Part shown: positions 47,212-57,163 of the stretch, in pieces
How the letters are laid out: each line of letters begins with the position of its first letter
How positions within the stretch are numbered: position 1 is the stretch's first letter
Source: Sphaerotilus uruguayifluvii
Lineage (GTDB): Bacteria; Pseudomonadota; Gammaproteobacteria; Burkholderiales; Burkholderiaceae_C
NCBI RefSeq assembly: GCF_013294065.1
Contig: NZ_JABSNM010000021.1
Span: forward strand, 1 to 64,000
Reading direction: 5' to 3'
Length of the DNA stretch: 64,000 nucleotides
Program-made: the position numbers and the translations under genes
Notes under the pieces: model-generated
What the model was told of the DNA's origin: nothing
What the model saw: the letters and a program-made list of their open reading frames with translations, nothing else
Databases searched by the model: none

Positions 47212-48303
47212 TCACTTCGCGGCCGGGGCGGCCTTGCCGTGCTCGGGCGCCGGCCACAGACCGCGCGGGCGCATCAGCATCACGACGATCATCGCCAGCG
47301 CGATCAGCAGCTGACGCAGGATCGCGGCGTCGAGGCGGCCGCCCGTCATCGCCTGGATGTCGCCGGCGACATAACGCAGCACTTCCGGCAGCGCCGCCAG
47401 CATCACCGCGCCCAGGATCACGCCGGGAATGTGGCCGATGCCGCCCAGCACCACCATCGCGACGATCATCACCGACTCGGCCAGCGTGAACGACTCCGGC
47501 GAGATGAAGCCCTGGAAGGACGCGAACATCGCGCCCGACACGCCGCCGAAGGTGGCGCCCATGCCGAAGGCCAGCAGCTTCAGGTTGCGGGTGTTCAGGC
47601 CCATCGCCTTGGCGGCGATCTCGTCCTCGCGGATGGCCATCCAGGCGCGGCCGATGCGCGACAGCTCGATGCGATGGCAGATGATGACGGTGAAGACCAC
47701 CAGGATCAGGAACAGGTAGTAGTACAGCGTCACCGACGGGAAGCTGTGGCCGAAGAGCTCCAGCGGCTTGCCGAAGTTCAGGCCGCCGATGCTGATCGGG
47801 TCGATCTGGCTGATGCCGCGCGGGCCGTTGGTGATGTTGAGCGGGTGCTCCAGGTTGTTCATGAACACCCGGATGATCTCGCCGAAGCCCAGCGTCACGA
47901 TCGCCAGGTAGTCGCCGCGCAGCTTCAGCGTCGGCGCGCCCAGCAGCATGCCGCACAGCGCCGCGACCGCCGCGGCGATCGGCACGACCGCCCAGATCGG
48001 GAAATGCATCCCGTTCGGATAGGCCGCCCGGATGGACTCGAAGTTCTCCATCAGGTGGGGCGAGGCCACCAGCGCGTACAGGTAGGCGCCGACGGCGTAG
48101 AAGGCGACATAGCCCAGGTCGAGCAGGCCGGCGTAGCCGACGACGATGTTCAGGCCGAGGGCCAGCATCACGTACAGCAGCGCCAGCGCCATGATGCGCA
48201 CCCAGCCCTGTCCGAACTGCGCCGCCACCAGCGGCAGCGCCAGCAGCGCGACCGCCGCCAGCACGAAGACGACGATCTGCTTGGTCTTGTCCATGTGTTG
48301 CAT
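47212..48303 (-). CDS. livM: Branched-chain amino acid ABC transporter permease LivM
   Basis: 363 residues from the ATG at 48303, preceded by GAGGAGA; an earlier in-frame codon lacks a ribosome site. About nine TM helices; the family motif LALGLNIVVGYAGLLDLGYVAFYAVGAY is near residue 55-85 and GRAWMAIREDEIAAKAMGLNTRNLKLLAFG is the EAA-like loop that contacts the ATPases. It forms the permease with LivH. Confidence 0.92.
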   Translation of the reverse strand: MQHMDKTKQIVVFVLAAVALLALPLVAAQFGQGWVRIMALALLYVMLALGLNIVVGYAGLLDLGYVAFYAVGAYLYALVASPHLMENFESIRAAYPNGMHFPIWAVVPIAAAVAALCGMLLGAPTLKLRGDYLAIVTLGFGEIIRVFMNNLEHPLNITNGPRGISQIDPISIGGLNFGKPLELFGHSFPSVTLYYYLFLILVVFTVIICHRIELSRIGRAWMAIREDEIAAKAMGLNTRNLKLLAFGMGATFGGVSGAMFASFQGFISPESFTLAESVMIVAMVVLGGIGHIPGVILGAVMLAALPEVLRYVAGDIQAMTGGRLDAAILRQLLIALAMIVVMLMRPRGLWPAPEHGKAAPAAK

Positions 48304-48325
48304 GAGAGTCTCTCCTCGGGCGGCG

Positions 48326-49261
48326 TCAGGCGCGGTCGGCGACACGTTCGCCCATCAGGCCGCTCGGGCGCAGCGTGAGGACCAGGATCAGCACCAGGAA
48401 GGCGAAGATCTCGACATAGTGGCTGCCGAACAGGCCGCCGGTCAGGTCGCCGAGGTAGCCGGCGCCGATGGCCTCGATCAGGCCCAGCAGCACGCCGCCG
48501 ACCATCGCGCCGGTCAGGTTGCCGATGCCGCCGAACACGGCCGCGGTGAAGGCCTTCAGGCCGGGCATGAAGCCCATGCTGTGCTGCAGCGTGCCGTAGT
48601 TGGCCGCCCACATGATGCCGGCGATGGCCGCCAGCGCCGCGCCGATCACGAAGGTGGCGCTGATGATGTGGTCGGGGCGCACGCCCATCAGGCCGGCCAC
48701 GCGCGGGTTCTCGGCGGTGGCGCGCATCGCGCGGCCGAGCTTGGTCTTGTTGACCAGCCACAGCAGGCCGGTCAGCACCACCGCGGTGATCACCAGGATC
48801 AGCACCTGGGTCAGCGTGATGACCGGGCCGTCCTCCCACAGGAAGAACACCTCGACCGGCAGCAGCTGCGGGTACGGCTTCGGGTTCGGCTTCCAGATGA
48901 TCATCGCCAGCGTCTGCAGCAGCAGGCTCATGCCCATCGCGGTGATCAGCGGGGCCAGGCGCGGCGCGTTGCGCAGCGGGCGGTAGGCGATCTTCTCGAT
49001 CGAGTAGTTGAGGGCGGCGCACGCGACGATCGCGGCGATCGCCGAGATCAGCATGATGAGCCAGCCCGGCAGGGTCGACCCCGCCTCCTGGAAGGCGGTC
49101 GCGACGGTCCAGCTGACCATGGCGCCGACCATGAGCACCTCGCCGTGCGCGAAGTTGATCAGGCTGATGATGCCGTAGACCATCGTGTAGCCCAGCGCGA
49201 CGAGGGCATACATGCTCCCGAGCACCAGACCGTTGATGATCTGCTGTACAAAGATGTCCAT
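48326..49261 (-). CDS. livH: Branched-chain amino acid ABC transporter permease LivH
   Basis: 311 residues. Starts with the typical QQIINGLVLGSMYALVALG, then GYTMVYGIISLINFAHGEV, and holds the coupling loop LGRAMRATAENPRVAGLMGV. About eight TM helices. AGGAGA before the ATG at 49261 supports the start. It is first in livHMGF; the 204 bp upstream (to rarA) must hold the promoter. No periplasmic binding protein (livK/livJ) lies in the window, so the specificity of the system is unknown. Confidence 0.92.
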   Translation of the reverse strand: MDIFVQQIINGLVLGSMYALVALGYTMVYGIISLINFAHGEVLMVGAMVSWTVATAFQEAGSTLPGWLIMLISAIAAIVACAALNYSIEKIAYRPLRNAPRLAPLITAMGMSLLLQTLAMIIWKPNPKPYPQLLPVEVFFLWEDGPVITLTQVLILVITAVVLTGLLWLVNKTKLGRAMRATAENPRVAGLMGVRPDHIISATFVIGAALAAIAGIMWAANYGTLQHSMGFMPGLKAFTAAVFGGIGNLTGAMVGGVLLGLIEAIGAGYLGDLTGGLFGSHYVEIFAFLVLILVLTLRPSGLMGERVADRA

Positions 49262-49466
49262 TCCAAGATCTCCTGTGGCTGGGTCGGAAATCGCAAGGCC
49301 CGTGCCAGCCTTGCCAGACTTCCGCAAACCCGGCCCCCGCCAGGGGATTCCCGGATCGTGACATCCTGCCGCGGCAGGCCGCCCTCGCGGCCATGCGCCC
49401 GGCCCGGCCGGATCGGATCCGGCGCCACGCCACCCCTGCCGCAAGAGATGCGGCCGTCACGCCCGA

Positions 49467-50822
49467 TCAGCGATTCTTTCTCGCCTCTTCGTCCAGTTCA
49501 CGCAATCTCTCGAGCTTCTCGCCGATGCGGATCTCGAGTCCCCGGTCGACCGGCTGGTAGAAGCGCGGGGCCGGCGCCAGCCCGTCCGGGAAATAGTTCT
49601 CGCCGGACGGATATCCGTCCGGCTCGTCGTGGGCATACCGGTAATTCCGTCCGTGCCCCAGGTCCTTCATCAGCCGGGTCGGCGCATTGCGCAGGTGCGC
49701 CGGCACCGGCCGCGAGCCGTCCTGCTTCACGAAGGCCTGCGCCGCCTTCCAGGCGACATAGGCGGCGTTGGACTTCGGCGCGACGGCCAGGTAGAGCACC
49801 GCCTGCGCCAGCGTCAGCTCGCCCTCGGGCGAGCCGAGCCGCTCGTAGGTCTCCGAGGCATCCAGCGCGATGCGCAGCGCGCGCGGATCGGCCAGGCCGA
49901 TGTCCTCGCTGGCCATGCGCACCAGGCGCCGGGCGATGTAGCGCGGATCGACGCCGCCGTCGACCATGCGCGCGAACCAGTACAGCGCGCCGTCCGGACT
50001 GCTGCCGCGCACCGCCTTGTGCAGCGCGGAGATGGCGTCATAGAACTGGTCGCCGCCCTTGTCGTAGCGGCGCAGCTGCGCGCCCAGGCAGCGCTCCAGC
50101 GCCGCCTCGTCCAGCGGCCGCTCGGTGCCGGCCATGCGCACCACGTTCTCGAAGGTGTTGAGCAGCCGGCGCGCGTCGCCGTCGGCGTAGGCGACCAGGC
50201 GCTGCGCCGCGGCGGGCTCCGGGGCGGGCGCGGGCAGCGCCTCGCCGGCGCGCACCAGCAGCGCGAGCAGCTCGGCCTCGCCCAGCGGCTCCAGCACATG
50301 CACCGTCGCGCGCGACAGCAGCGCCGAGTTGACCTCGAAGGACGGGTTCTCGGTCGTCGCGCCGATGAAGGTGAACAGGCCCGACTCGACATGCGGCAGG
50401 AAGGCATCCTGCTGCGCCTTGTTGAAGCGGTGCACCTCGTCGACGAAGACGATGCAGCGCCGCCCCCGGGCCTGCGAGCGCTGCGCGCGCTCGACCGCCT
50501 CGCGGATGTCCTTCACGCCGCCCAGCACCGCCGAGATCGGCACGAAGTCGGCGTCGAAGGCCTCGGCGGTCAGCCGCGCCAGCGTCGTCTTGCCCACGCC
50601 CGGCGGACCCCACAGGATCATCGAATGCGGCCGGCGCGACACGAAGGCCGCGCGCAGCGGCTTGCCCGGCCCCAGCAGGTGGGTCTGGCCGATCACCTCG
50701 TCGATGTGGCGCGGGCGCAGCCGCTCGGCCAGCGGAGCTTCCGGCGTCGACAGATCCCCGGCAGCGCCCGGATCGACGGTCGACGGATTTCCGTCCGGCA
50801 GGTCGCCGAAGAGGTCGCTCAC
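49467..50822 (-). CDS. rarA: Replication-associated recombination protein RarA (MgsA)
   Basis: 451 residues from the GTG at 50822, which overlaps the lolA stop (GTGA). AAA+ ATPase: RPRHIDEVIGQTHLLGPGKPL, Walker A GPPGVGKTT at 72-80, Walker B IVFVDEVHRFNKAQQDAFLPHVE, sensor 1 IGATTENPSFE, then the DUF/tetramer domain with YDAISALHKAVRGS and the end HDEPDGYPSGENYFPDGL. It acts at stalled forks with clamp-loader-like ATPase activity. The ftsK-lolA-rarA order is conserved in many Proteobacteria. Confidence 0.94.
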   Translation of the reverse strand: MSDLFGDLPDGNPSTVDPGAAGDLSTPEAPLAERLRPRHIDEVIGQTHLLGPGKPLRAAFVSRRPHSMILWGPPGVGKTTLARLTAEAFDADFVPISAVLGGVKDIREAVERAQRSQARGRRCIVFVDEVHRFNKAQQDAFLPHVESGLFTFIGATTENPSFEVNSALLSRATVHVLEPLGEAELLALLVRAGEALPAPAPEPAAAQRLVAYADGDARRLLNTFENVVRMAGTERPLDEAALERCLGAQLRRYDKGGDQFYDAISALHKAVRGSSPDGALYWFARMVDGGVDPRYIARRLVRMASEDIGLADPRALRIALDASETYERLGSPEGELTLAQAVLYLAVAPKSNAAYVAWKAAQAFVKQDGSRPVPAHLRNAPTRLMKDLGHGRNYRYAHDEPDGYPSGENYFPDGLAPAPRFYQPVDRGLEIRIGEKLERLRELDEEARKNR

Positions 50823-51487
50823 TGCTGCAGCACGTCGGCGCCGGCCGGCGCGCTGAAGCGGAAGCGCTCGGCCGGCAGCTTCAGGTTGGCCTCGAAGCGC
50901 GCGAAGTCCAGCCGCGAGCGCTGGCCCAGCGCATCGGTCAGCTCGATGGCCGCCAGGTCCTTGCCGCGGAAGCCCACCCGCAGCTGGCGGATCTGGCTCT
51001 CCTTCGCCTTGGGCTGGGCGGCGACCCACTGCAGGCCGCCCTGGTCGGGCTCGGCCGACAGCGTGAAGTCGCGCTCCAGGCTGCCGCCGGCCAGCAGCGC
51101 CGCAGGCGTGGCGCCCAGCGCCTGATCGAACGGACGCACCGTCACCTGGTTCAGGTCGACGTCGAAGAGCCAGACCTTCTGCCCGTCGGCGACGATCTGC
51201 TGCTCGTAGGGTTTGGCATAGTCGAAGCGGAAGCGGTTCGGGCGCTGGAACTCGAACTCGCCGCTGGAGGTCTTCTTCTTCGCGCCGTCGGGCGAGGTGG
51301 CGACCTGCGTGAAGGCCGCGCGGCCCGACTGCACCGTCTGCACGAAGCCGCGCAGCGTGTCGACCGCGTCGGCGGCACGTGCGGGCAACGCACCGGCCAC
51401 CGCGGCCAGCGCCAGCACCGGCAGCACATGACGGCGGGAGAGCCTCCTCGAGAGGGCGGAGAAGGATTCAGGAGAGAGCAGCTTCAT
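50819..51487 (-). CDS. lolA: Outer-membrane lipoprotein carrier protein LolA
   Basis: 222 residues. Signal peptide cut after ALPARAA, then [66 protein letters not shown], which is the typical LolA strand order. It carries lipoproteins from LolCDE to LolB across the periplasm. Start overlaps the ftsK stop and its own stop overlaps rarA. This is the housekeeping copy; the LolA-like protein at 22455-23096 belongs to the pigment operon. Confidence 0.94.
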   Translation of the reverse strand: MKLLSPESFSALSRRLSRRHVLPVLALAAVAGALPARAADAVDTLRGFVQTVQSGRAAFTQVATSPDGAKKKTSSGEFEFQRPNRFRFDYAKPYEQQIVADGQKVWLFDVDLNQVTVRPFDQALGATPAALLAGGSLERDFTLSAEPDQGGLQWVAAQPKAKESQIRQLRVGFRGKDLAAIELTDALGQRSRLDFARFEANLKLPAERFRFSAPAGADVLQQ

Positions 51488-54303
51488 TCTTCCTTGCGCG
51501 CCGGGACGAGGATGTCGCGGTTGCCGTTGGTGGACATGCTCGATACGAGTCCGGACTTCTCCATTTGTTCCAGGAGCCGTGCCGCACGGTTGTAGCCGAT
51601 GCGCAGATGGCGCTGCACCAGCGAGATCGAGGCCTTGCGGTTCTGCAGCACGATGGCCACCGCCTGGTCGTACATCGGATCGGCCTCGGGGTCGCCGCCG
51701 CCGCCCTCGGCGTTGGTGTCGTTCGCGCCGCCCTCGCCCTCGAGCGTGCCGCCTTCCAGGATGCCCTCGATGTAGTTGGGCTCGCCCTGGCTCTTCAGGT
51801 ACTCGACGACGCGGTGCACCTCGTCGTCGCTGACGAAGGCGCCGTGCACCCGCACCGGCACGCCGGTGCCCGGCGCCAGGAAGAGCATGTCGCCCATGCC
51901 CAGCAGCGCCTCGGCGCCCATCTGGTCGAGGATGGTGCGGCTGTCGATCTTGCTCGAGACCTGGAAGCTCAGCCGGGTCGGGATGTTGGCCTTGATCAGG
52001 CCGGTGATCACGTCGACCGACGGGCGCTGCGTGGCCAGGATCAGGTGGATGCCGGCCGCGCGCGCCTTCTGCGCCAGGCGGGCGATGAGCTCCTCGATCT
52101 TCTTGCCGACGACCATCATCAGGTCGGCCAGCTCGTCGATGACGACGACGATGTGCGGCAGGCGGTCGAGCGGCTCGGGCTCCTCCGGCGTCAGGCTGAA
52201 CGGATTGGGGATCAGCTCCTCGCGCTCATGGGCCTCGCGGATCTTAGCGTTGTAGCCGGCCAGGTTGCGCACGCCCAGCCGGCTCATGATCCGGTAGCGC
52301 CGCTCCATCTCGGCCACGCACCAGTTGAGCGCGTTCGAGGCCTGCTTCATGTCGGTGACCACCGGCGCGAGCAGGTGCGGGATGCCCTCGTAGACGCTCA
52401 TCTCGAGCATCTTCGGATCGATCAGGATCAGGCGCACGTCCTCCGGCTCGGCCTTGTAGAGCAGCGACAGGATCATGCCGTTGATGCCCACCGACTTGCC
52501 CGAGCCGGTGGTGCCGGCGACCAGGCAGTGCGGCATCTTGCCCAGGTCGGCCACCACCGGCTGGCCGACGATGTCCTTGCCCAGGCCCATGGTCAGCAGC
52601 GAGGCGGCGTTGCGGTAGACCGGCGCGCCCAGCACTTCGGACAGGCGGATCATCTGGCGCTTGCGGTTGGGCAGCTCCAGCGCCATGCAGTTGCGCCCGG
52701 GGATCGTCTCGACGACGCGGATCGACACCAGGCTCAGCGAGCGCGCCAGGTCCTTGGCGAGGTTGACGATCTGCGAGCCCTTCACGCCCACCGCCGGCTC
52801 GATCTCGTAGCGCGTCACCACCGGACCCGGCATCGCCGCGATCACCGTGACCTCGACGCCGAAGTTCTTCAGGTGGCGCTCGATCATCCGGCTGGTGGTC
52901 TCGAGCTCCTCGGGCGTGGCGGATTCGGCCTGCGGCGGCGCGGCGTCGAGCAGCTCGACCGCCGGCAGACCGTGCTCTCCCCCGGCGACGGCCGCCGCGG
53001 CGACCGGACGGGCCGGCACCGGCGGCGCGACGAAGACCGGCGGCGCGGCCACCGGCACGGCCGGCATCGCCGCAGGCTGCGGACGCGCCGGCGGCTCGTC
53101 CTCGTCTTCCCAGGGCGGAACCGGACGGGCCGCTGCGGCAGCGACCGGTGCGACGGTCGCCGCAGCCGGGGTGACCGAGGGGGGCGGGGCGACCGGCGCC
53201 GGCCGCCGCGCCACCGGCTGCAGCTCGGCTACCGGCTCGACGCTGAACGGCACCGGCCGCGAGACCGGCGCCTCGTCCGGCTCGGCCAGGAAGACCGGGG
53301 CCTGCGGCACCGTGTCGACGAAGTCCGGCTCGTGCATCGCCGGCGCGGCCACCGCCGCGGCCGGTCGCGGCACGGCGGCCAGCGCGTCGATGTCGCCGAA
53401 GACCGGCTCGACCGGCGAGACCGCCGGCTCCGCCGCCGCGGCGCGCTCCTTGCGGGCGCGGCGCGGCGCGGCGGCCGCCGCGGCCGGGGCGACCGGCGGC
53501 GGCACCGCCACCTCGTCGAGCGCGCCATGGCCGGTCACCTCGCGCTCGCGGGCGCGCAGCGCCTGCTCGCCGATGCGCTTGTCCTCGGCCTCGGCGCGGC
53601 GCTCGACGCGGCGCTCGCGCCAGATGTCGAACAGCGCCCCGATGCGCTCGGACAGCCCCACCCACGAGAAGCGGAAGGCCCAGGCCAGCGCCAGCAGCAT
53701 CACGATGATCCACAGCACGCCGCTGCCGACGAAGCCGAGCAGGCGCATGCTCAGCGGTCCGAGCATCGCGCCGAAGACGCCGCCGGCATGGGCTCCGGCG
53801 ACCAGGCCCTCGTGCTGATACAGCCGCGTCCACTCGAGCGCGGTGCTCGACAGCAGCAGCATCGCCAGCCCGGCCCAGGCCAGCCACCACGGCCGCCAGT
53901 GCACCGGACCGGTCAGCTCCATCGGCGCCAGGTCGGCGCGCAGCAGCTTCGCCACCGCCGACAGCCAGGCGCGCACGCCGAACAGCAGCACCCACCACGA
54001 CGACAGGCCGAACAGCACGAAGGACAGGTCGGACAGCCAGGCACCGATCACGCCGGCCTGGTTGCGCAGCGCATGGCCGTCGCCGGAGGTGGAGAAGGCG
54101 GCGTCGCCGGGGTGATGGCTGAGCATCGCGATCAGCCACAGCACCAGCAGCGTGCCGCCGAGCGTGATGCCGAGCTGCAGCCGCCAGCGCGAGACCGGAC
54201 GGGGGGCGGAAGGACGGGCGGATGGGGCGGGAGCCGGAGCGGCGGCCGCGCCGCGCAGCGAACCGAGCGGGTAAGTCATGCCGGCATTGTCCGCGATCGC
54301 CAT
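51484..54303 (-). CDS. ftsK: DNA translocase FtsK
   Basis: 939 residues. Four TM helices in the N-terminal 200 residues, a Pro/Ala/Val-rich linker to about residue 430, then the motor: [23 protein letters not shown], Walker [12 protein letters not shown], Walker [24 protein letters not shown], and the winged-helix gamma domain at the end ([23 protein letters not shown]) that reads KOPS sites. It pumps chromosome ends at the septum. AAGGG precedes the ATG at 54303; an ATG at 54279 is the alternative. Confidence 0.95.
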   Translation of the reverse strand: MAIADNAGMTYPLGSLRGAAAAPAPAPSARPSAPRPVSRWRLQLGITLGGTLLVLWLIAMLSHHPGDAAFSTSGDGHALRNQAGVIGAWLSDLSFVLFGLSSWWVLLFGVRAWLSAVAKLLRADLAPMELTGPVHWRPWWLAWAGLAMLLLSSTALEWTRLYQHEGLVAGAHAGGVFGAMLGPLSMRLLGFVGSGVLWIIVMLLALAWAFRFSWVGLSERIGALFDIWRERRVERRAEAEDKRIGEQALRAREREVTGHGALDEVAVPPPVAPAAAAAAPRRARKERAAAAEPAVSPVEPVFGDIDALAAVPRPAAAVAAPAMHEPDFVDTVPQAPVFLAEPDEAPVSRPVPFSVEPVAELQPVARRPAPVAPPPSVTPAAATVAPVAAAAARPVPPWEDEDEPPARPQPAAMPAVPVAAPPVFVAPPVPARPVAAAAVAGGEHGLPAVELLDAAPPQAESATPEELETTSRMIERHLKNFGVEVTVIAAMPGPVVTRYEIEPAVGVKGSQIVNLAKDLARSLSLVSIRVVETIPGRNCMALELPNRKRQMIRLSEVLGAPVYRNAASLLTMGLGKDIVGQPVVADLGKMPHCLVAGTTGSGKSVGINGMILSLLYKAEPEDVRLILIDPKMLEMSVYEGIPHLLAPVVTDMKQASNALNWCVAEMERRYRIMSRLGVRNLAGYNAKIREAHEREELIPNPFSLTPEEPEPLDRLPHIVVVIDELADLMMVVGKKIEELIARLAQKARAAGIHLILATQRPSVDVITGLIKANIPTRLSFQVSSKIDSRTILDQMGAEALLGMGDMLFLAPGTGVPVRVHGAFVSDDEVHRVVEYLKSQGEPNYIEGILEGGTLEGEGGANDTNAEGGGGDPEADPMYDQAVAIVLQNRKASISLVQRHLRIGYNRAARLLEQMEKSGLVSSMSTNGNRDILVPARKEE

Positions 54304-54381
54304 GGACGCCCTTGCAACGACAACCGGGGCGCGAACCGCCCGATTCGATCAAGCAGACGCACCGGCAGGTGCACAGACGGC

Positions 54382-54412
54382 GACGCCGCGCCCCGGAAGG
54401 GTGCGCGGCGTC
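54382..54412 (-). terminator. GC-rich hairpin between the Crp/Fnr gene and ftsK
   Basis: A perfect 10-bp stem (GACGCCGCGC with GCGCGGCGTC) and an 11-nt loop, 39 bp past the stop of the regulator gene. No T-run follows, so it may be a weak terminator or a processing/stability element. Confidence 0.35.
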
Positions 54413-54450
54413 GTGTCGTCCCGCCGATCCGGCTCGCGCCGGTCAGGACC

Positions 54451-55119
54451 TCACTGCGAGGCCAGGCGCTCGGTCAGAACGACCCAGCCGTTCTCCTGCG
54501 TCTCGATCAGGCCGCGCTCCTCGAGGTCCTTCATGACGCGGCTGACCATCTCGCGCGAGGCGCCGACGACCTTGGCCAGATCCTGGCGCGAGACCTTGGA
54601 GCGGATGACGCGGCGGCCCTCGTCGTCCTCGGCCATGTCGAGCAGCGCGCGCGCCACCCGGCCGTAGACGTCGAGCAGCGCGAGCGACTCGATCTGGCGG
54701 TCGGCATTGCGCAGGCGTGCGACCAGGCCGCGCAGGATCGCGTAGGACAGGCTGGAGTTGTCGGGCAGGCAGACCGCGAACTCGTTGCGGCCCAGCACCA
54801 GCACGTCGGTCTGGACCTCGGCGCGCACGGTGGCCGAATGCGGCTCGTTGTCGATCAGGCTCATCTCGCCGAGATAGTCGCCCGCCTCGAGCACCGCCAG
54901 GATGACCTCGCGGCCACGCGCGTCCGAGGTGATCACGCGGGCGCGGCCGCTCAGCAGGATGAACAGCGCGTCCGACTTGCGCCCCTGCTCGACGATGATC
55001 TCGCCGCGACGGTAGCGGCGCTTGACCACGCCATCGGCGATCGTCTGGGCCTGCTCGACGGTCAGCATCGAGAACAGCGGCACGCGCCGGATCAGATCGA
55101 GATTCGAGAGCATCGCCAT
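54451..55119 (-). CDS. Crp/Fnr family transcriptional regulator
   Basis: 222 residues. Cyclic-nucleotide-binding fold (residues about 10-125, with GEIIVEQGRKSDALFILLSGRARV and YLGEMSLIDNEPHSATVRA) and a C-terminal winged helix with VSRQDLAKVVGASREMVSRVMKDLEERG as the recognition helix. It has no N-terminal cysteine cluster, so it is not an oxygen-sensing FNR. It is closer to Crp-like regulators, but conservation of the cAMP-contact residues is not clear by eye. Divergent from trxB, and upstream of ftsK on the same strand. The start at 55119 has AGGAG upstream. Confidence 0.88.
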   Translation of the reverse strand: MAMLSNLDLIRRVPLFSMLTVEQAQTIADGVVKRRYRRGEIIVEQGRKSDALFILLSGRARVITSDARGREVILAVLEAGDYLGEMSLIDNEPHSATVRAEVQTDVLVLGRNEFAVCLPDNSSLSYAILRGLVARLRNADRQIESLALLDVYGRVARALLDMAEDDEGRRVIRSKVSRQDLAKVVGASREMVSRVMKDLEERGLIETQENGWVVLTERLASQ

Positions 55120-55275
55120 GTGGGGGCCACTCCTGTCCTTGTTTGGTTTCTGTCGTTGAGATCGGGATCCGGGCATGGTGTGCGTCGGCAGCCCCTGGCG
55201 ACCGGGGACGATCGGGAACCGCTAAGCTCTCGAATCGCACCGCGTCACGACACGCCCGATGCGACGCGACTCTAA

Positions 55276-56328
<1,053 letters not shown>

Positions 56329-56362
56329 AGCTCGTCGCCTGGGGCTTTGCCCGTTTTCAGGC

Positions 56363-56368
56363 TACAAT
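56363..56368 (+). promoter_or_regulatory. -10 box of the rpmB-rpmG operon
   Basis: TACAAT (5/6) at 56363-56368, 35 bp after trxB. The matching -35 (56340-56345, TGGGGC) is poor. The transcript would carry a leader of about 135 nt before rpmB. Confidence 0.5.
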
Positions 56369-56396
56369 CGACGTTTTGCCGCCAAAAGAGACCCGA

Positions 56397-56451
56397 GGCA
56401 CCGGACGGTGCCATCGGAGGGGTAGTCATCAGACCAGGCACCACAAGTGCC
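56397..56451 (+). promoter_or_regulatory. Two small stem-loops in the rpmB leader
   Basis: Two stems with related arms: GGCACCG/CGGTGCC (56397-56412) and GGCAC/GTGCC (56437-56451), separated by a GGAGGGG purine tract. This could be a control region for ribosomal protein L28/L33 synthesis; no known leader family is recognised. Confidence 0.3.
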
Positions 56452-56510
56452 GCAAGTTCCCGGCGGGCGGGTCTGCGCTGGCTGCTGTAACCATAGATCG
56501 GAGAAGCGTC

Positions 56511-56744
56511 ATGGCACGCGTCTGTCAAGTCACGGGCAAGGGCCCGATGACCGGGAACAATGTTTCCCACGCCAACAACAAAACCAAGCGCCGCTGGCTG
56601 CCCAACCTGCAGTACCGCCGCTTCTGGGTCGAGAGCGAGAACCGCTGGGTCCGCCTGCGCATCTCGAACGCTGCGCTGCGCCTGATCGACAAGAAGGGCA
56701 TCGACGTGGTCCTGGCGGACCTGCGTGCTCGCGGCGAACTGTAA
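56511..56744 (+). CDS. rpmB: 50S ribosomal protein L28
   Basis: 77 residues, the full family length. [33 protein letters not shown] is the characteristic opening, followed by [18 protein letters not shown]-type residues ([17 protein letters not shown]). GGAG precedes the ATG at 56511. It sits in an operon with rpmG 15 bp downstream, the normal bacterial order. Confidence 0.97.
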   Translation: MARVCQVTGKGPMTGNNVSHANNKTKRRWLPNLQYRRFWVESENRWVRLRISNAALRLIDKKGIDVVLADLRARGEL

Positions 56745-56759
56745 TCGGAGACCGACACC

Positions 56760-56930
56760 ATGGCAGCCAAAGGCGGACGCGAAAAGATCAAGCTGGAATC
56801 CACCGCGGGTACCGGCCACTTCTACACCACCAGCAAGAACAAGAAGACCACGCCTCAGAAGCTGGAATTCATGAAGTTCGACCCGAAGGCGCGCAAGCAC
56901 GTCCTGTACAAGGAAGTCAAGCTGCGCTGA
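56760..56930 (+). CDS. rpmG: 50S ribosomal protein L33
   Basis: 56 residues. [24 protein letters not shown] and [23 protein letters not shown] match L33 over the full length. It lacks the CxxC zinc pairs, so it is the zinc-independent form. GGAGA precedes the ATG. It is followed by an intrinsic terminator at 56980. Confidence 0.97.
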   Translation: MAAKGGREKIKLESTAGTGHFYTTSKNKKTTPQKLEFMKFDPKARKHVLYKEVKLR

Positions 56931-56979
56931 TCGGTCAGGATGGCGGCCCTCGAGGTCGCCACCGGACTTCGCGACAAGC

Positions 56980-57011
56980 CCGCCCGGACGACTGTCCCGG
57001 CGGTTTTTCTT
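56980..57011 (+). terminator. Intrinsic terminator of rpmB-rpmG
   Basis: A 10-bp stem with one mismatch (56980-56989 with 56994-57003), 4-nt loop GACT, followed by TTTTTCTT. It lies 50 bp after the rpmG stop. Confidence 0.88.
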
Positions 57012-57163
57012 CGTGGCCTCTCCGTGGGCGACACACCCTGCGCATCCCCCGAAAGGCGGCCCACCGACGGGTGATGGTCGCCCGCCCCTGCCCTGCCTAG
57101 AGTCCGCAGCACGCCGCTCCCGCCTTCCGGTGCGCGGCGCCAGGAAAACGGGGAGGATGCCCG

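Noticed and set aside
51379-55275. A 1298-codon open frame opposite lolA, ftsK and the Crp/Fnr gene
   Set aside because: Rich in His/Arg/Asp runs, no recognisable domain, and fully antisense to three secure genes.
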